Assembly: GCA_964384675.1 (NCBI GenBank)
Contig: CAYLNK010000149.1
Coordinates: 1-14,669, forward strand
DNA length: 14,669 nucleotides
Source of the DNA: CAYLNK01 sp964384675
Lineage (GTDB): Bacteria > Acidobacteriota > Thermoanaerobaculia > UBA5066
Direction: 5' to 3'
This document shows positions 5,483-13,322 of the stretch, one piece after another. The notes beneath the pieces are model-generated. The model had not been told where the DNA came from, searched no databases, and was given only the letters and a program-made list of their open reading frames with translations. A program made the translations under genes and the position numbers. Position 1 is the first letter of the stretch; the number at the start of each line of letters is the position of its first letter.

Positions 5483-8260
5483 ATGACCCGCCTTCCCTCT
5501 CCGCTCGCCGTCGTGCCGGTCCTCTGGCTCTCGCTTCCCGTGGCCGCTCAGTCCCTGGGTACCACGACCGGCGACCTGCGAGGCGACGTGAGGGACGAGA
5601 CGGGGGCCACGATACCGTCCGCGCGCCTCTCGGTGCGGAACCTCGGGACGGGGCTCCTCCGCGGCGCCGACGCCGGGACCGACGGGCGTTTCTCCTTCCC
5701 GCTCCTGCCGCCGGGTCGCTACGTGGTCAGCGCCGAGGCGGCGGGCTTCGCCGAGCCCGCTTCCCGGGAGGTCGAGCTATCCCTGGGGACGACCCGGGCA
5801 GTCCATCTCGTCCTCCGGCGCGGCGTCGCGGCCAGCGTCACCGTCACGGCCGAAGGCCTCGACGCTCGCCAGACGAGCCTCGCCACCACCATCGACCGCG
5901 CGCGCATCGAAAGCCTCCCGAACGTGGAGAGGAACTACCTGTCGTTCGCGCTCACCACGCCCCGGGTCTCGACGGACCGCAGCCCCCAGAACGGGGCCGC
6001 CGCCACGTCCGGGCTCTCTCTGAACGGCCAGAGCCCCCGCTACAACACCGTCCTCGTCGACGGCACCGACAACAACGACCTCTGGTCCGGCTCGGTCCGC
6101 GGCACGTTCTCCCAGGAGGCCGTGCTCGAGTACCAGGTGCTGACGAACCCGTACAGCGCCGAGCTGGGGCGCACCAGCGGGGGCGTCGTCAGCCTCCTGA
6201 CGCGGAGCGGAACGAACGACCTGCACGCGAGCGCGTTCTATTCGTACCGGGGCGACGAGCTCGCGGCCCGGGACCCTCTGGTGCGGGAGACGGTGCCGGT
6301 CGCGGACCATCGCTTCGGCGCATCCCTGGGCGGACCGCTCCTCGCGGACCGACTGTTCTATTTCGGCGCCTATGAACGAGCCGGCGTCGACACGGCCAAC
6401 CCCGTCACGATCGCGGAGGCCGACGCCGCGCTGATCCGCGCGCAGGGCTTCCGCATCGAGACCGGCAACGTGCCGTACGAGATGCGCGGCGATACCGCGA
6501 TCGTCAAGCTGGACGGCTCGCCCTCCGGCTCCGTGACCGGCTCGCTCCGCGGGAGCTGGTCGAAGGGGCGGGACGGGAACCAGCTGGCCTGGGGCGGGCT
6601 CACCGCCAAGAGCGCGGGGGGCGAGCGGCTCTCGCGAGACACCGCCCTCGCGGCGTCGGCGGTCTCGATCCTCGGCTCCGGGGCGCACGCGGAGGTCCGG
6701 GCCCTGTTCTGCGACGCGGACTACGAGGTCGCCTCCCTCGACGTCGATCGCGCGCCGTCGGTCACGCTCCAGGGCGTCGCCACGTTCGGGAGCCAGCGGC
6801 TCCTCCCGCAGCCACGCCGCTCGAGGATCTACCAGCTGGCCGGGGCGTTCTCGCTCGCGCCGGGCTCGGGGCGCGTCCGCTTGAAGGCGGGGGCCGAGAT
6901 CGACCGGACGGATCTCACGACGACCCTCCCGAACTTCTTCCTCGGCGTGTATCGCTTCTCGGCGCTCGCGCCCGGCCCCTTCGGCGCGAACGGCGTCTCC
7001 GCGCGGGACGCGTTCACGCGCGGTCTGCCGGCCGTCTTCATCCAGGCCTTCGGCGATCCGACGGGCGGCGGACGCGCCCAGCAGGTCTCCGGCTTCCTCC
7101 AGGGAGAGCTCGACGTGACGCCGTCGCTCCTGGTCCGGGCCGGCGTGCGCTACGACTACGAGGCGCCGGCCGGTCCGTTCCCGGCGGATCGGGACAACGT
7201 GGCGCCGCGCCTCTCGTTCTCGCTCGCGCTGTCCGGGCACACGCGCCTCCGCGGCGGCGTCGGGCGCTTCCACGGCGTGTCGCCGATCGGACCCGGCTTC
7301 GTGGTGACCGTCCAGAACGGCGTCCAGGTGCGCACCTACGTGCGGGCGCTCGGCGTGCCGGCCACGAGCCCGGGCCTCTGGCCGACGGTTCCCTGGGCGC
7401 TGCCGGCGCACCGCTTCGCGACCGAGGCGGAGGCGGGACAGTCCGTCGTCCCGGGGACAGTCCTCAGGCCGGGCGAGCTCGAGAGCATGGAGAACGACCA
7501 GGCGAGCCTCGGGGCGGAGGCGGCGCTGGGCCCCGCTCTCACGGCGAGCGTCGACGCCGTCCACGCGCGAGGGAGGAACGTCATCGTCGCGCGCAACGTC
7601 AACCCGGTCGTCGGCGGACGGCGTCCGATCCCGGGCTTCGGCGACTACTTCCTCTACGAGTCGTCCGGGCGCTCCTGGTACACGGGCGCGACGCTCGGAC
7701 TGAAGGGCCGGATCGCCGGGAGGCTGGAGGCGAGCGCCTACTACACGTACGCGCGGGCCGAGGACGACTACATCGATTTCCTCACGGAGTTCCAGCCGCA
7801 GGACCCTCTCGACCCGGGTGACGAGCGGGCCCGCTCCGTGCAGTCCCCGGAGCAGAAGGTCGTGGCGACCGCGGTCTTCCGGACGCCGGCGGCCGAGACG
7901 CGGTGGTGGGCCCGCGACCTGACGCTCGCGGCCATCCTCGACTGGCAGAACGGGCGGCCGTACAACGTGACGGCCGGCTTCGACCGGAACGCCAACGGCG
8001 ATCCGCTGTCCGACCGGCCGGAGGGTGTGCGGAGGAACGCCGGGGAGCTGGGGTCGCTGTTCTCGCTCGACGTGCGCGTCTCGCGGCGGCTTCCGTTGAA
8101 CGGACCGCTGTCGGCGGAGCTGACGGTCACGGCGACGAACGTGACCAACGCCCGCAACGTCCTCTCCCGGCAAGGCGTGGCCAATCTCCCGACGTTCGAC
8201 GAGCCGACGGTGTACGGACCGGCCCGCCTGGTCCAGATCGGGGCGCGCCTCGAGTGGTAG
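5483..8260 (+). CDS. TonB-dependent receptor, Oar-like, with carboxypeptidase-regulatory-like domain
   Basis: This 925-residue outer-membrane protein starts with a Sec signal peptide (hydrophobic core about 8-20, likely cleavage near VAA at 20-22). A carboxypeptidase-regulatory-like beta-sandwich follows at about 27-112 (GDLRGDVRDETGATIP, then DGRFSFPLLPPGRYVV). The plug domain at about 118-245 includes LSLNGQSPRYNTVLVDGTDN (179-198) and RTSGGVVSLLTRSGTN (230-245). The remainder has barrel-like alternating aromatic strands and ends in Trp925, as outer-membrane barrels do. The DRNANGDPLSDRP stretch (from Asp834) resembles the late-barrel motif of acidobacterial Oar-like proteins. Such proteins import ligands using TonB energy or act in surface adhesion and secretion; the ligand is unknown. 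The gene lies mid-operon, with GGAGGAG before the ATG and a 7-base overlap with the next gene. No TonB/ExbB/ExbD genes are in the window. Confidence 0.92.
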   Translation: MTRLPSPLAVVPVLWLSLPVAAQSLGTTTGDLRGDVRDETGATIPSARLSVRNLGTGLLRGADAGTDGRFSFPLLPPGRYVVSAEAAGFAEPASREVELSLGTTRAVHLVLRRGVAASVTVTAEGLDARQTSLATTIDRARIESLPNVERNYLSFALTTPRVSTDRSPQNGAAATSGLSLNGQSPRYNTVLVDGTDNNDLWSGSVRGTFSQEAVLEYQVLTNPYSAELGRTSGGVVSLLTRSGTNDLHASAFYSYRGDELAARDPLVRETVPVADHRFGASLGGPLLADRLFYFGAYERAGVDTANPVTIAEADAALIRAQGFRIETGNVPYEMRGDTAIVKLDGSPSGSVTGSLRGSWSKGRDGNQLAWGGLTAKSAGGERLSRDTALAASAVSILGSGAHAEVRALFCDADYEVASLDVDRAPSVTLQGVATFGSQRLLPQPRRSRIYQLAGAFSLAPGSGRVRLKAGAEIDRTDLTTTLPNFFLGVYRFSALAPGPFGANGVSARDAFTRGLPAVFIQAFGDPTGGGRAQQVSGFLQGELDVTPSLLVRAGVRYDYEAPAGPFPADRDNVAPRLSFSLALSGHTRLRGGVGRFHGVSPIGPGFVVTVQNGVQVRTYVRALGVPATSPGLWPTVPWALPAHRFATEAEAGQSVVPGTVLRPGELESMENDQASLGAEAALGPALTASVDAVHARGRNVIVARNVNPVVGGRRPIPGFGDYFLYESSGRSWYTGATLGLKGRIAGRLEASAYYTYARAEDDYIDFLTEFQPQDPLDPGDERARSVQSPEQKVVATAVFRTPAAETRWWARDLTLAAILDWQNGRPYNVTAGFDRNANGDPLSDRPEGVRRNAGELGSLFSLDVRVSRRLPLNGPLSAELTVTATNVTNARNVLSRQGVANLPTFDEPTVYGPARLVQIGARLEW

Positions 8261-9363
8261 GGCCGCGGCACCAGGGTCGCCCCGGCTCGCGACGGGCGGT
8301 CTGGCGCGCCGTGCTCGGCGTCGGGGTGGCCCTGGCTCTCGCGTTCTTCCCTCTGCCGTTGCTGCTCCTGCTCCCCGTCGCCGTGTTCCTGTCCATCCGG
8401 GCCGCGCGCCGGGGCAGGCCGCTCCTCTTCGGGGCCTGCGCCGCGCTCCTCGCGATCGCCTGGCTGCTGGAGGCGACGGTGGCCGTGCGGGTCTTCCGGG
8501 CCGGTGCCGCGCGCTTCCAGATCGAGGAGGGGTCCTCGGCTCGCCGGGCCTTCCGGCTCGACCCGGCCCTCGGCTCGGTGCCGTCGCCGGATTCGAGCCT
8601 GAGGGACGTGCGGCGGCAGGGTGCGGGCTCCTTCGACGTGCGCTACTCGATCGACGGCCGCGGCTGGCGGAGCGCGCCTCCCGTGGCCCCGGCGAGCGCC
8701 CCGGCCATCGTCGTCTTCGGGGACTCCGCGGCGTTCGGCGTCGGGCTCGAGGACCGGGAGACGATCGCGGCGAAGGTCGAGGCGCTCTCGGCCGGTCGCC
8801 TGGCAGGCGTGAATCTCGGCCTCCCCGACGGCGGCCCGAATCACCTGTACGCCATCCTCGAGAACGAGCTCGAGCAGGCGGCCCTGGCTGGCCGGAAGGT
8901 CGCGCTCGGGGTCTACGTCGGCTCCGGGGACGCACGTCCGCTGGCCGGCCTCGCCCCGACGCGCGCCGGCCCGGCGTACCGCCTCGGGAAGGACGAGCAG
9001 GTCGTCCCGGCGGGGCTCCGGCGGGGGCGCGCCCGCCGGTCGCCGAGGGCGTGGCTGGCCGGGAAGTCGTTCCTCCTGTCGTGGCTCCGGCCGAGGAGCC
9101 CGCGCGTCCCTCCGCAGGCGATCGCCCTCGAGGCGGCGCTGCTGAAGGGCGCCCGGCGGATCTTCGAGGAGCGCCATCACGCCCCGCTCCTGCTGGTCCT
9201 GGCCGAGGACGTCGACCGGAGGCTCCTGCGAAAGCTCCCCTCCTCGACCGAGGGCACGGTGGTCCTGCGGCCCGAGCTCTCGAGGCGGGCCCGTCCCGCT
9301 CGACCTCCCGCCCAGGGCGCGGAGGACCTCGCCTCGCTGCTCGTGGCCCGCGCCTCGCGCTGA
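8254..9363 (+). CDS. Membrane-anchored SGNH/GDSL-like protein 1, lacking the usual Asp-His
   Basis: This 369-residue protein has hydrophobic N-terminal segments (about 17-49 and 57-80), followed by a domain predicted to be extracytoplasmic. Block I of SGNH hydrolases is clear: VVFGDSAAFGVG with Ser158. It is followed by GVNLGLPDGGPNH (185-197), which aligns with the block-II region of the next gene. The C-terminal Asp-x-His expected just before a GAEDLASLL-like helix is absent: Arg347 to Arg350 occupy that place. It may be a pseudoenzyme or a binding partner, or I may have misplaced the motif. The start is GTG 8254 overlapping the receptor stop by 7 bases; GTG 8311 is a possible shorter start. 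It is a diverged tandem paralogue of the next gene, sharing the GDS block, an LE..LE/LAGR stretch and the N-terminal membrane layout. A role with the MBOAT protein is inferred from context. Confidence 0.75.
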   Translation: MVGPRHQGRPGSRRAVWRAVLGVGVALALAFFPLPLLLLLPVAVFLSIRAARRGRPLLFGACAALLAIAWLLEATVAVRVFRAGAARFQIEEGSSARRAFRLDPALGSVPSPDSSLRDVRRQGAGSFDVRYSIDGRGWRSAPPVAPASAPAIVVFGDSAAFGVGLEDRETIAAKVEALSAGRLAGVNLGLPDGGPNHLYAILENELEQAALAGRKVALGVYVGSGDARPLAGLAPTRAGPAYRLGKDEQVVPAGLRRGRARRSPRAWLAGKSFLLSWLRPRSPRVPPQAIALEAALLKGARRIFEERHHAPLLLVLAEDVDRRLLRKLPSSTEGTVVLRPELSRRARPARPPAQGAEDLASLLVARASR

Positions 9364-9397
9364 CGATCCGGTCGAGGTGATCTACCATCCGCCGCGC

Positions 9398-10648
9398 ATG
9401 ACGGAGGTGGGCGGGAGTCGGCGCGCGAAGGCCGGCGTCGATCTGATCGTGAGCCTCTCGGCGGCCGGCCTCGCCTTCGCGTCCTGGCGGGGGCTGTCTC
9501 GTCCGGTGCTTCCGATCCTCCTCCTGGCCTCGGCCCTCTGCCTCTGGCTGGCGGTCCGGCGCCGCGGTATCCGGGCTCCCGCCGTCGTCGCCGCTTCCAC
9601 CCTCCTGATCCTGTCCGTCGGGGAGGGAGGCGCCTGGTTTCTCGCGCGGCGAGCGGCTCCGCGGAAGCGTCCGCAGCCCCGGGCGAAGGCGAAGCACGGT
9701 GGAGCGCCGTGGGGCGTGATGCTCACTCGTGGGCCGTCGGGCACCCCTGCGACCGGTCGCCGGAAGGACCCTCTCCTCGGCTGGAGCTACGTCCCGAACG
9801 TCGAGGTGACGGAGCGAGGCCGGGCGGGGAGGATGAAGGACGGCGCCTTCATCGACGTCTGTCTCTCCACCGACCCTCACGGGTGGCGGAACGGAACGCG
9901 GGCCGCCGATCCTTCCGCTCCAGTGGCCCTCTTCCTGGGCGACTCGTTTCAGTTCGGGCTCCACCTGAACGACCAGGACACGGCGTCGTCCCTGTTCACG
10001 GAACGCTCCCAGGGGCGCTACCAGGGTCTCAACCTGGCCGGCTCGGGCTGGGGCCCTCATCAGACCGTCGCCCTGCTCGAGCACCGGCTCGAGGAGCCCG
10101 TGCTGGCAGGCCGCCGACCGTTCTTCGCGGTCTACCTGAGCTACTTCGATCCCCGGAGGCCGGTCGGGGGGCACGAGTGGGGAATGATGGGCCCGGGCTA
10201 CGAGGTCGTCGCGCCAGGGAAGCTGCGCCGCGTCGCGGATCTCCAGAAGGCGGGCCGCCTTCTCGGTTGGCTCCGGCGGTCCGCTCTGTTCCAGAGGCTG
10301 GAGCCGGCGCTGCAGTCGACGCGGAAGCAGGATGACCTCTATCTCGAGCTCCTGGTGCGGGCCCGATCGATCGTGGAGGAGCGCTACCGGTCGCCGTTCG
10401 TCGTCGTCCTGAGCATCCAGGAAACGGCGAGACCGCGGCTCGATCGGATGCTGCGCCGTCTCCACGGCCGGGGGGTCACCGCGTTCGCGTGGGAGGACCT
10501 GATCAGGGACCACGCCAAGCGCCGGGGCGCATACCACATCGCGGGCGACGGTCACCCCACCCGGCTCGCGAACGTGCGCATCGCCGAATACCTGATCCGG
10601 CTGGCGGAAACGCAAGGCCGAGCCCGGGGCTTGCTGGCGCCGCCTTGA
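9398..10648 (+). CDS. Membrane-anchored SGNH/GDSL-family protein 2 (intact triad residues)
   Basis: This 416-residue protein has three hydrophobic N-terminal stretches (about 14-30, 37-53 and 61-83). A basic linker and a domain with the SGNH-hydrolase blocks follow: LGDSFQFG (Ser183), LNLAGSGWGPHQ (211-222) and a C-terminal GDGHPTRLAN with Asp384 and His386. Catalytic Ser, Asp and His are therefore all present. SGNH enzymes hydrolyse or transfer O-acyl groups. Membrane-tethered members next to MBOAT proteins (AlgJ/AlgX, PatB, DltD analogues) act in extracytoplasmic acyl transfer to glycans or polymers. I chose ATG 9398; GTG 9377 would add seven residues, and neither has a good Shine-Dalgarno. 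The stop overlaps the next gene's likely TTG start as TTGA. It could act as the acyltransferase that receives acyl groups from the MBOAT pump, or as an esterase that edits the product. Confidence 0.83.
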   Translation: MTEVGGSRRAKAGVDLIVSLSAAGLAFASWRGLSRPVLPILLLASALCLWLAVRRRGIRAPAVVAASTLLILSVGEGGAWFLARRAAPRKRPQPRAKAKHGGAPWGVMLTRGPSGTPATGRRKDPLLGWSYVPNVEVTERGRAGRMKDGAFIDVCLSTDPHGWRNGTRAADPSAPVALFLGDSFQFGLHLNDQDTASSLFTERSQGRYQGLNLAGSGWGPHQTVALLEHRLEEPVLAGRRPFFAVYLSYFDPRRPVGGHEWGMMGPGYEVVAPGKLRRVADLQKAGRLLGWLRRSALFQRLEPALQSTRKQDDLYLELLVRARSIVEERYRSPFVVVLSIQETARPRLDRMLRRLHGRGVTAFAWEDLIRDHAKRRGAYHIAGDGHPTRLANVRIAEYLIRLAETQGRARGLLAPP

Positions 10649-11688
10649 CCACGATCCCGGATCCCCGTCCCGGCGTGAGCCTCGGCGTCACTCCATCGCT
10701 CCTCACGGCGCCGCTCCTCGTCCTCGCCGCGATCGTGGCGTTCGTGGAGGCGACGGACCGGCTGCCCCGCGTCGACGAGGTCGTACCCCAGACGTGGACG
10801 CGAAGGATCCCGGAATTCGACCTCAAGTACCGGGCGTACCGCCGGAGCTCGCGCGAGGAGGGGCCCTTCGACGTCGTGGTGATCGGGTCGTCCCTGGCGG
10901 CGGAGGGCGTGCGGCCGGACGCCCTCGAGAACGGGGTGCGGCGCCGTCTGAAGCGGCGGCTCCGCGCGTTCAACTTCGGCGTGTCGGGCGCGCCGAACGA
11001 GGTCGTCATCGCGTTGATCCGCATCCTCCGGAAGGACCCCTGCCCTCCCCGTCTGCTCCTGTACGTGACCAGCGACGTGACGCTCTCCAAGGCGGGCGGT
11101 GAGAGGCTGGAGGGCGTGGTCGAGGAGGAGCCCTGGTTCCGGTACCGCGCGGGGGAGCGAGACGTCGAGGGTTGGCTGCTCGATCGGTGGAGCGGCCTCC
11201 GGCGCTGGAACGCCCTCTCCCGCGGCCAGGCCGGGTGGAGGGCCGAATCGCAGATCGGCCCGACCGGCGATCGTCAGTTCCCGCTCCGGAGGAGGCCGGG
11301 CGCCGGTCCGAAAGGGGGCGGCGCGGCCCTCGACGAGCCCCCCCTGATGGACGACGTGCCTCCTTGGCCGCCCAGCGTCGACCTCCTGCGGGCGTTGCTC
11401 GAGGAGATCGGGCCTGGTCGCGGGGTCGTGGCGATCGTGCCGGTCCGGCCGACACCCGTCCGGCGGAGCCTCCCCCTCCACGCCGCCGCGATGGCGGAGG
11501 CGGCCCACGACGCGGGCCTCCCGCTCGTCCTGTCCCCTCCCGAGGAGCTCCTGCCGGACGACGTCTACCAGGATGCCGGGCACCTCGGCATCGGGGGAGC
11601 GCGGATCTACAGCCGCTGGCTGGGGGAACGTCTCGCGGAGCTGGCCGAAACCGGCTCGATCGACCTGCCGGCGGCAGGATCGCCGTGA
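10645..11688 (+). CDS. SGNH-like / DltD-AlgJ-like MBOAT partner protein 3 (GSS variant)
   Basis: This 347-residue protein has one N-terminal membrane segment (about 18-34) and a predicted periplasmic domain. VVVIGSSLAAEGVRPD (78-92) replaces the GDS of classical SGNH hydrolases with Gly-Ser-Ser (nucleophile Ser83). NFGVSGAPNE (110-119) follows, and the C terminus carries DAGHLGIGGARIYSRWL with Asp310 and His313 in the Asp-x-x-His form. This layout (IGSS, then a FN(F/L)G(V/L)SG strand, then DxxHL..GA..YS.WL) is what I expect of stand-alone SGNH proteins encoded beside MBOAT acyltransferases, in the manner of DltD or AlgJ. The start is uncertain: TTG 10645 overlaps the preceding stop (TTGA), matching the style of this operon, while GTG 10675 would give 337 residues. 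Its stop overlaps the MBOAT start as GTGA, so these two proteins are very likely made together. Confidence 0.83.
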   Translation: MTTIPDPRPGVSLGVTPSLLTAPLLVLAAIVAFVEATDRLPRVDEVVPQTWTRRIPEFDLKYRAYRRSSREEGPFDVVVIGSSLAAEGVRPDALENGVRRRLKRRLRAFNFGVSGAPNEVVIALIRILRKDPCPPRLLLYVTSDVTLSKAGGERLEGVVEEEPWFRYRAGERDVEGWLLDRWSGLRRWNALSRGQAGWRAESQIGPTGDRQFPLRRRPGAGPKGGGAALDEPPLMDDVPPWPPSVDLLRALLEEIGPGRGVVAIVPVRPTPVRRSLPLHAAAMAEAAHDAGLPLVLSPPEELLPDDVYQDAGHLGIGGARIYSRWLGERLAELAETGSIDLPAAGSP

Positions 11689-13055
11689 CCTTCCTCTCCG
11701 TCTCGTTCCTCGCGTTCCTCGCCGGCGGGCTCGTCCTCTTCTGGACGGTCCCCCGGCGCGCGCAGCCGGCCGTCCTCCTCCTCCTGTCGCTCGGCTTCGC
11801 CCTGTCCTGGGGCCTCGCCACGTTCGGCGTGCTCGTCGCGGCGGCGACCGCCACGTGGGCCGTCGCCGAACGCCTGCAAAGGCCCGGCGCCGAGCTCTTC
11901 CTGGCGCTCGGCGTCGGGGTCAACCTGGTCCTCCTCCTCGGCGCCCGGGAGCTGCCCGGTCCCTTCCGCGCGGTGGGCGTGTCGTTCGTCTGCCTGGGCC
12001 TGATCTCGTATCTCGTCGACCGGTGGCGGCGACAGGCGCCGGCGGCCACGCTCCTCGAGGTCGCCCTCTACGCCACGTACTTCCCGAAGCTCCTGGCCGG
12101 CCCGATCGAGCGCTCCCGCCCGTTCGTCGAGACCTTGCGGCGCTCCCGGACGGTCGACGACGCGGTGGTCGTGCGAGCGGTCGCGCTCTTCCTCCTCGGG
12201 GCGTTCCGGAAGGCGGTCCTGGGAGACGGGCTCGCCGCCCTGGCCAGAGTGGACGGGAGGCCGCTGCCGTTCTTCACGGCGCCGGGGCGGTTCTCGGCCG
12301 GAGAGCTCCTCGTCGCGCTCCTGGTCTCGGGGTTCTCCCTCTACAACGACTTCGCCGGCTACAGCGACATGGCCCGTGGGGTGAGCCTGCTGTTCGGGAT
12401 CGAGCTCGCTCCGAACTTCAGGTCTCCGTTCTTCTCCAAGGGCGTCGCCGAGTTCTGGACGCGCTGGCACATCTCGCTCTCGACGTGGCTCCGCGACTAC
12501 GTCTACTACCCGGTGAGCCGCGGCCTGCTGCGCCGCACCGGCGGCCGGGCGACGTTCGGCGCGGTCGTCCTGCCTCCGCTCCTGACCCTCGCGGCCAGCG
12601 GCGCGTGGCACGGGTCGCGCGCGCACTTCGTCCTCTGGGGCGTGCTGACCGGGGCCCTCCAGGCCGCCGACTCGCTCTACACGGCCCGCCATCGCCGGGC
12701 GCCGGCGGGAAGCGGCGCGGGCGCGGCGGTGTGGGGGCGTGCGGTGGTGGGCGTCGGCCTGATGTGGTTCGCGCTGGTGCTCTTCCAGGCGCCCACCATC
12801 GACAGGGCCCTGGCGTTCTGGCGGCGGCTGTCGACGCTGGCGCCCGGAGCCGTCGTCAGGATCTCGCTCCTGGGATGCGGCTGGCGGATCCTCGTGTCGC
12901 TCCTCATCGACAGCCTGCAGGCCCGGACGGGACAGGAGACGCCGTTCCTTTCCTGGCCGCGGGCCGCGCGCCTGGCCCTGGCCGCCGGCGCCGTCCTCGC
13001 CATCGTCGTGGCGAGCCGGAGCGGCATGAGACCATTCGTCTATCAGGGGTTCTGA
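11685..13055 (+). CDS. MBOAT-family O-acyltransferase (AlgI/DltB-like)
   Basis: This 456-residue polytopic inner-membrane protein carries the diagnostic features of bacterial MBOAT acyltransferases: TYFPKLLAGPIER (131-143), FSLYNDFAGYSDMA (217-230) with GVSLLFGIELAPNF after it, FWTRWHISLSTWLRDY (257-272, including His262), and the catalytic histidine in SGAWHG (His309). It ends in PFVYQGF, close to the usual PFIYFQF-type end. Relatives take an acyl group from a cytoplasmic donor, a carrier protein in the case of DltB and DltC, and pass it across the membrane to a secreted acceptor. The start is GTG 11685 overlapping the previous stop, with AGGA at 11676-11679. The second acyl carrier protein begins six bases after its stop, which strongly suggests that ACP2 is its acyl donor. 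The transferred acyl group and the acceptor are unknown. Confidence 0.95.
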   Translation: MTFLSVSFLAFLAGGLVLFWTVPRRAQPAVLLLLSLGFALSWGLATFGVLVAAATATWAVAERLQRPGAELFLALGVGVNLVLLLGARELPGPFRAVGVSFVCLGLISYLVDRWRRQAPAATLLEVALYATYFPKLLAGPIERSRPFVETLRRSRTVDDAVVVRAVALFLLGAFRKAVLGDGLAALARVDGRPLPFFTAPGRFSAGELLVALLVSGFSLYNDFAGYSDMARGVSLLFGIELAPNFRSPFFSKGVAEFWTRWHISLSTWLRDYVYYPVSRGLLRRTGGRATFGAVVLPPLLTLAASGAWHGSRAHFVLWGVLTGALQAADSLYTARHRRAPAGSGAGAAVWGRAVVGVGLMWFALVLFQAPTIDRALAFWRRLSTLAPGAVVRISLLGCGWRILVSLLIDSLQARTGQETPFLSWPRAARLALAAGAVLAIVVASRSGMRPFVYQGF

Positions 13056-13061
13056 GGGGAG

Positions 13062-13319
13062 ATGACACGAGACGAGGTGACCGACGGGCTCCGCGACTTC
13101 ATCCGGCGCGAGATCCTGAAGAACCCGGACTACCCGCTCGGACCCCAGCTCCCGCTCCTGACCGGTGGCGTGCTCGACTCCCTCGCCCTGACGCGGATCG
13201 CGGTCTACGTGGAGACCGCGTTCGGTGTGTCCCTGCCGAACACCGACCTCGGGGCGGAGCGGATGGACACTCTCGAGCAGATGGTCGACCGGGTCCTCGA
13301 GGCTTCGGCGAGCGGCTGA
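13062..13319 (+). CDS. Acyl carrier protein 2 (phosphopantetheine-binding)
   Basis: This 85-residue carrier protein has its phosphopantetheine serine, Ser40, in GVLDSLAL and a helix pattern typical of the family. It matches ACP1 closely (MTR-x-x-V-x-x-GLR at the start, PLL, GV-x-DS, VxxAFGV, MDTLE and DRVL), with 42 of 80 aligned residues identical, so the two arose by duplication. A purine run AGGGGAG (13055-13061) directly precedes the ATG, with GAGG at a usable distance. It is the last gene of the + strand run, adjacent to the MBOAT gene. Its stop is three bases from the stop of the convergent FAAL-like ligase. The arrangement suggests that this carrier is loaded by that ligase and unloaded by the MBOAT protein, a DltA-DltC-DltB logic. 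That assignment is inference. Confidence 0.94.
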   Translation: MTRDEVTDGLRDFIRREILKNPDYPLGPQLPLLTGGVLDSLALTRIAVYVETAFGVSLPNTDLGAERMDTLEQMVDRVLEASASG

Positions 13320-13322
13320 CGC

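Noticed and set aside
9280..9400. A frameshift that would restore the missing Asp-His of SGNH protein 1
   Set aside because: I read the alternative frames across the C terminus. None gives an Asp-x-His or Asp-x-x-His motif followed by a matching helix, so sequence error is not supported.
5777..10615. A 1612-codon open frame on the - strand opposite the receptor and SGNH genes
   Set aside because: Long antisense frames are common in DNA with strong third-position GC bias. The translation is Arg/Pro/Gly-rich low complexity with no recognisable domain, whereas the + strand genes there have clear family motifs.
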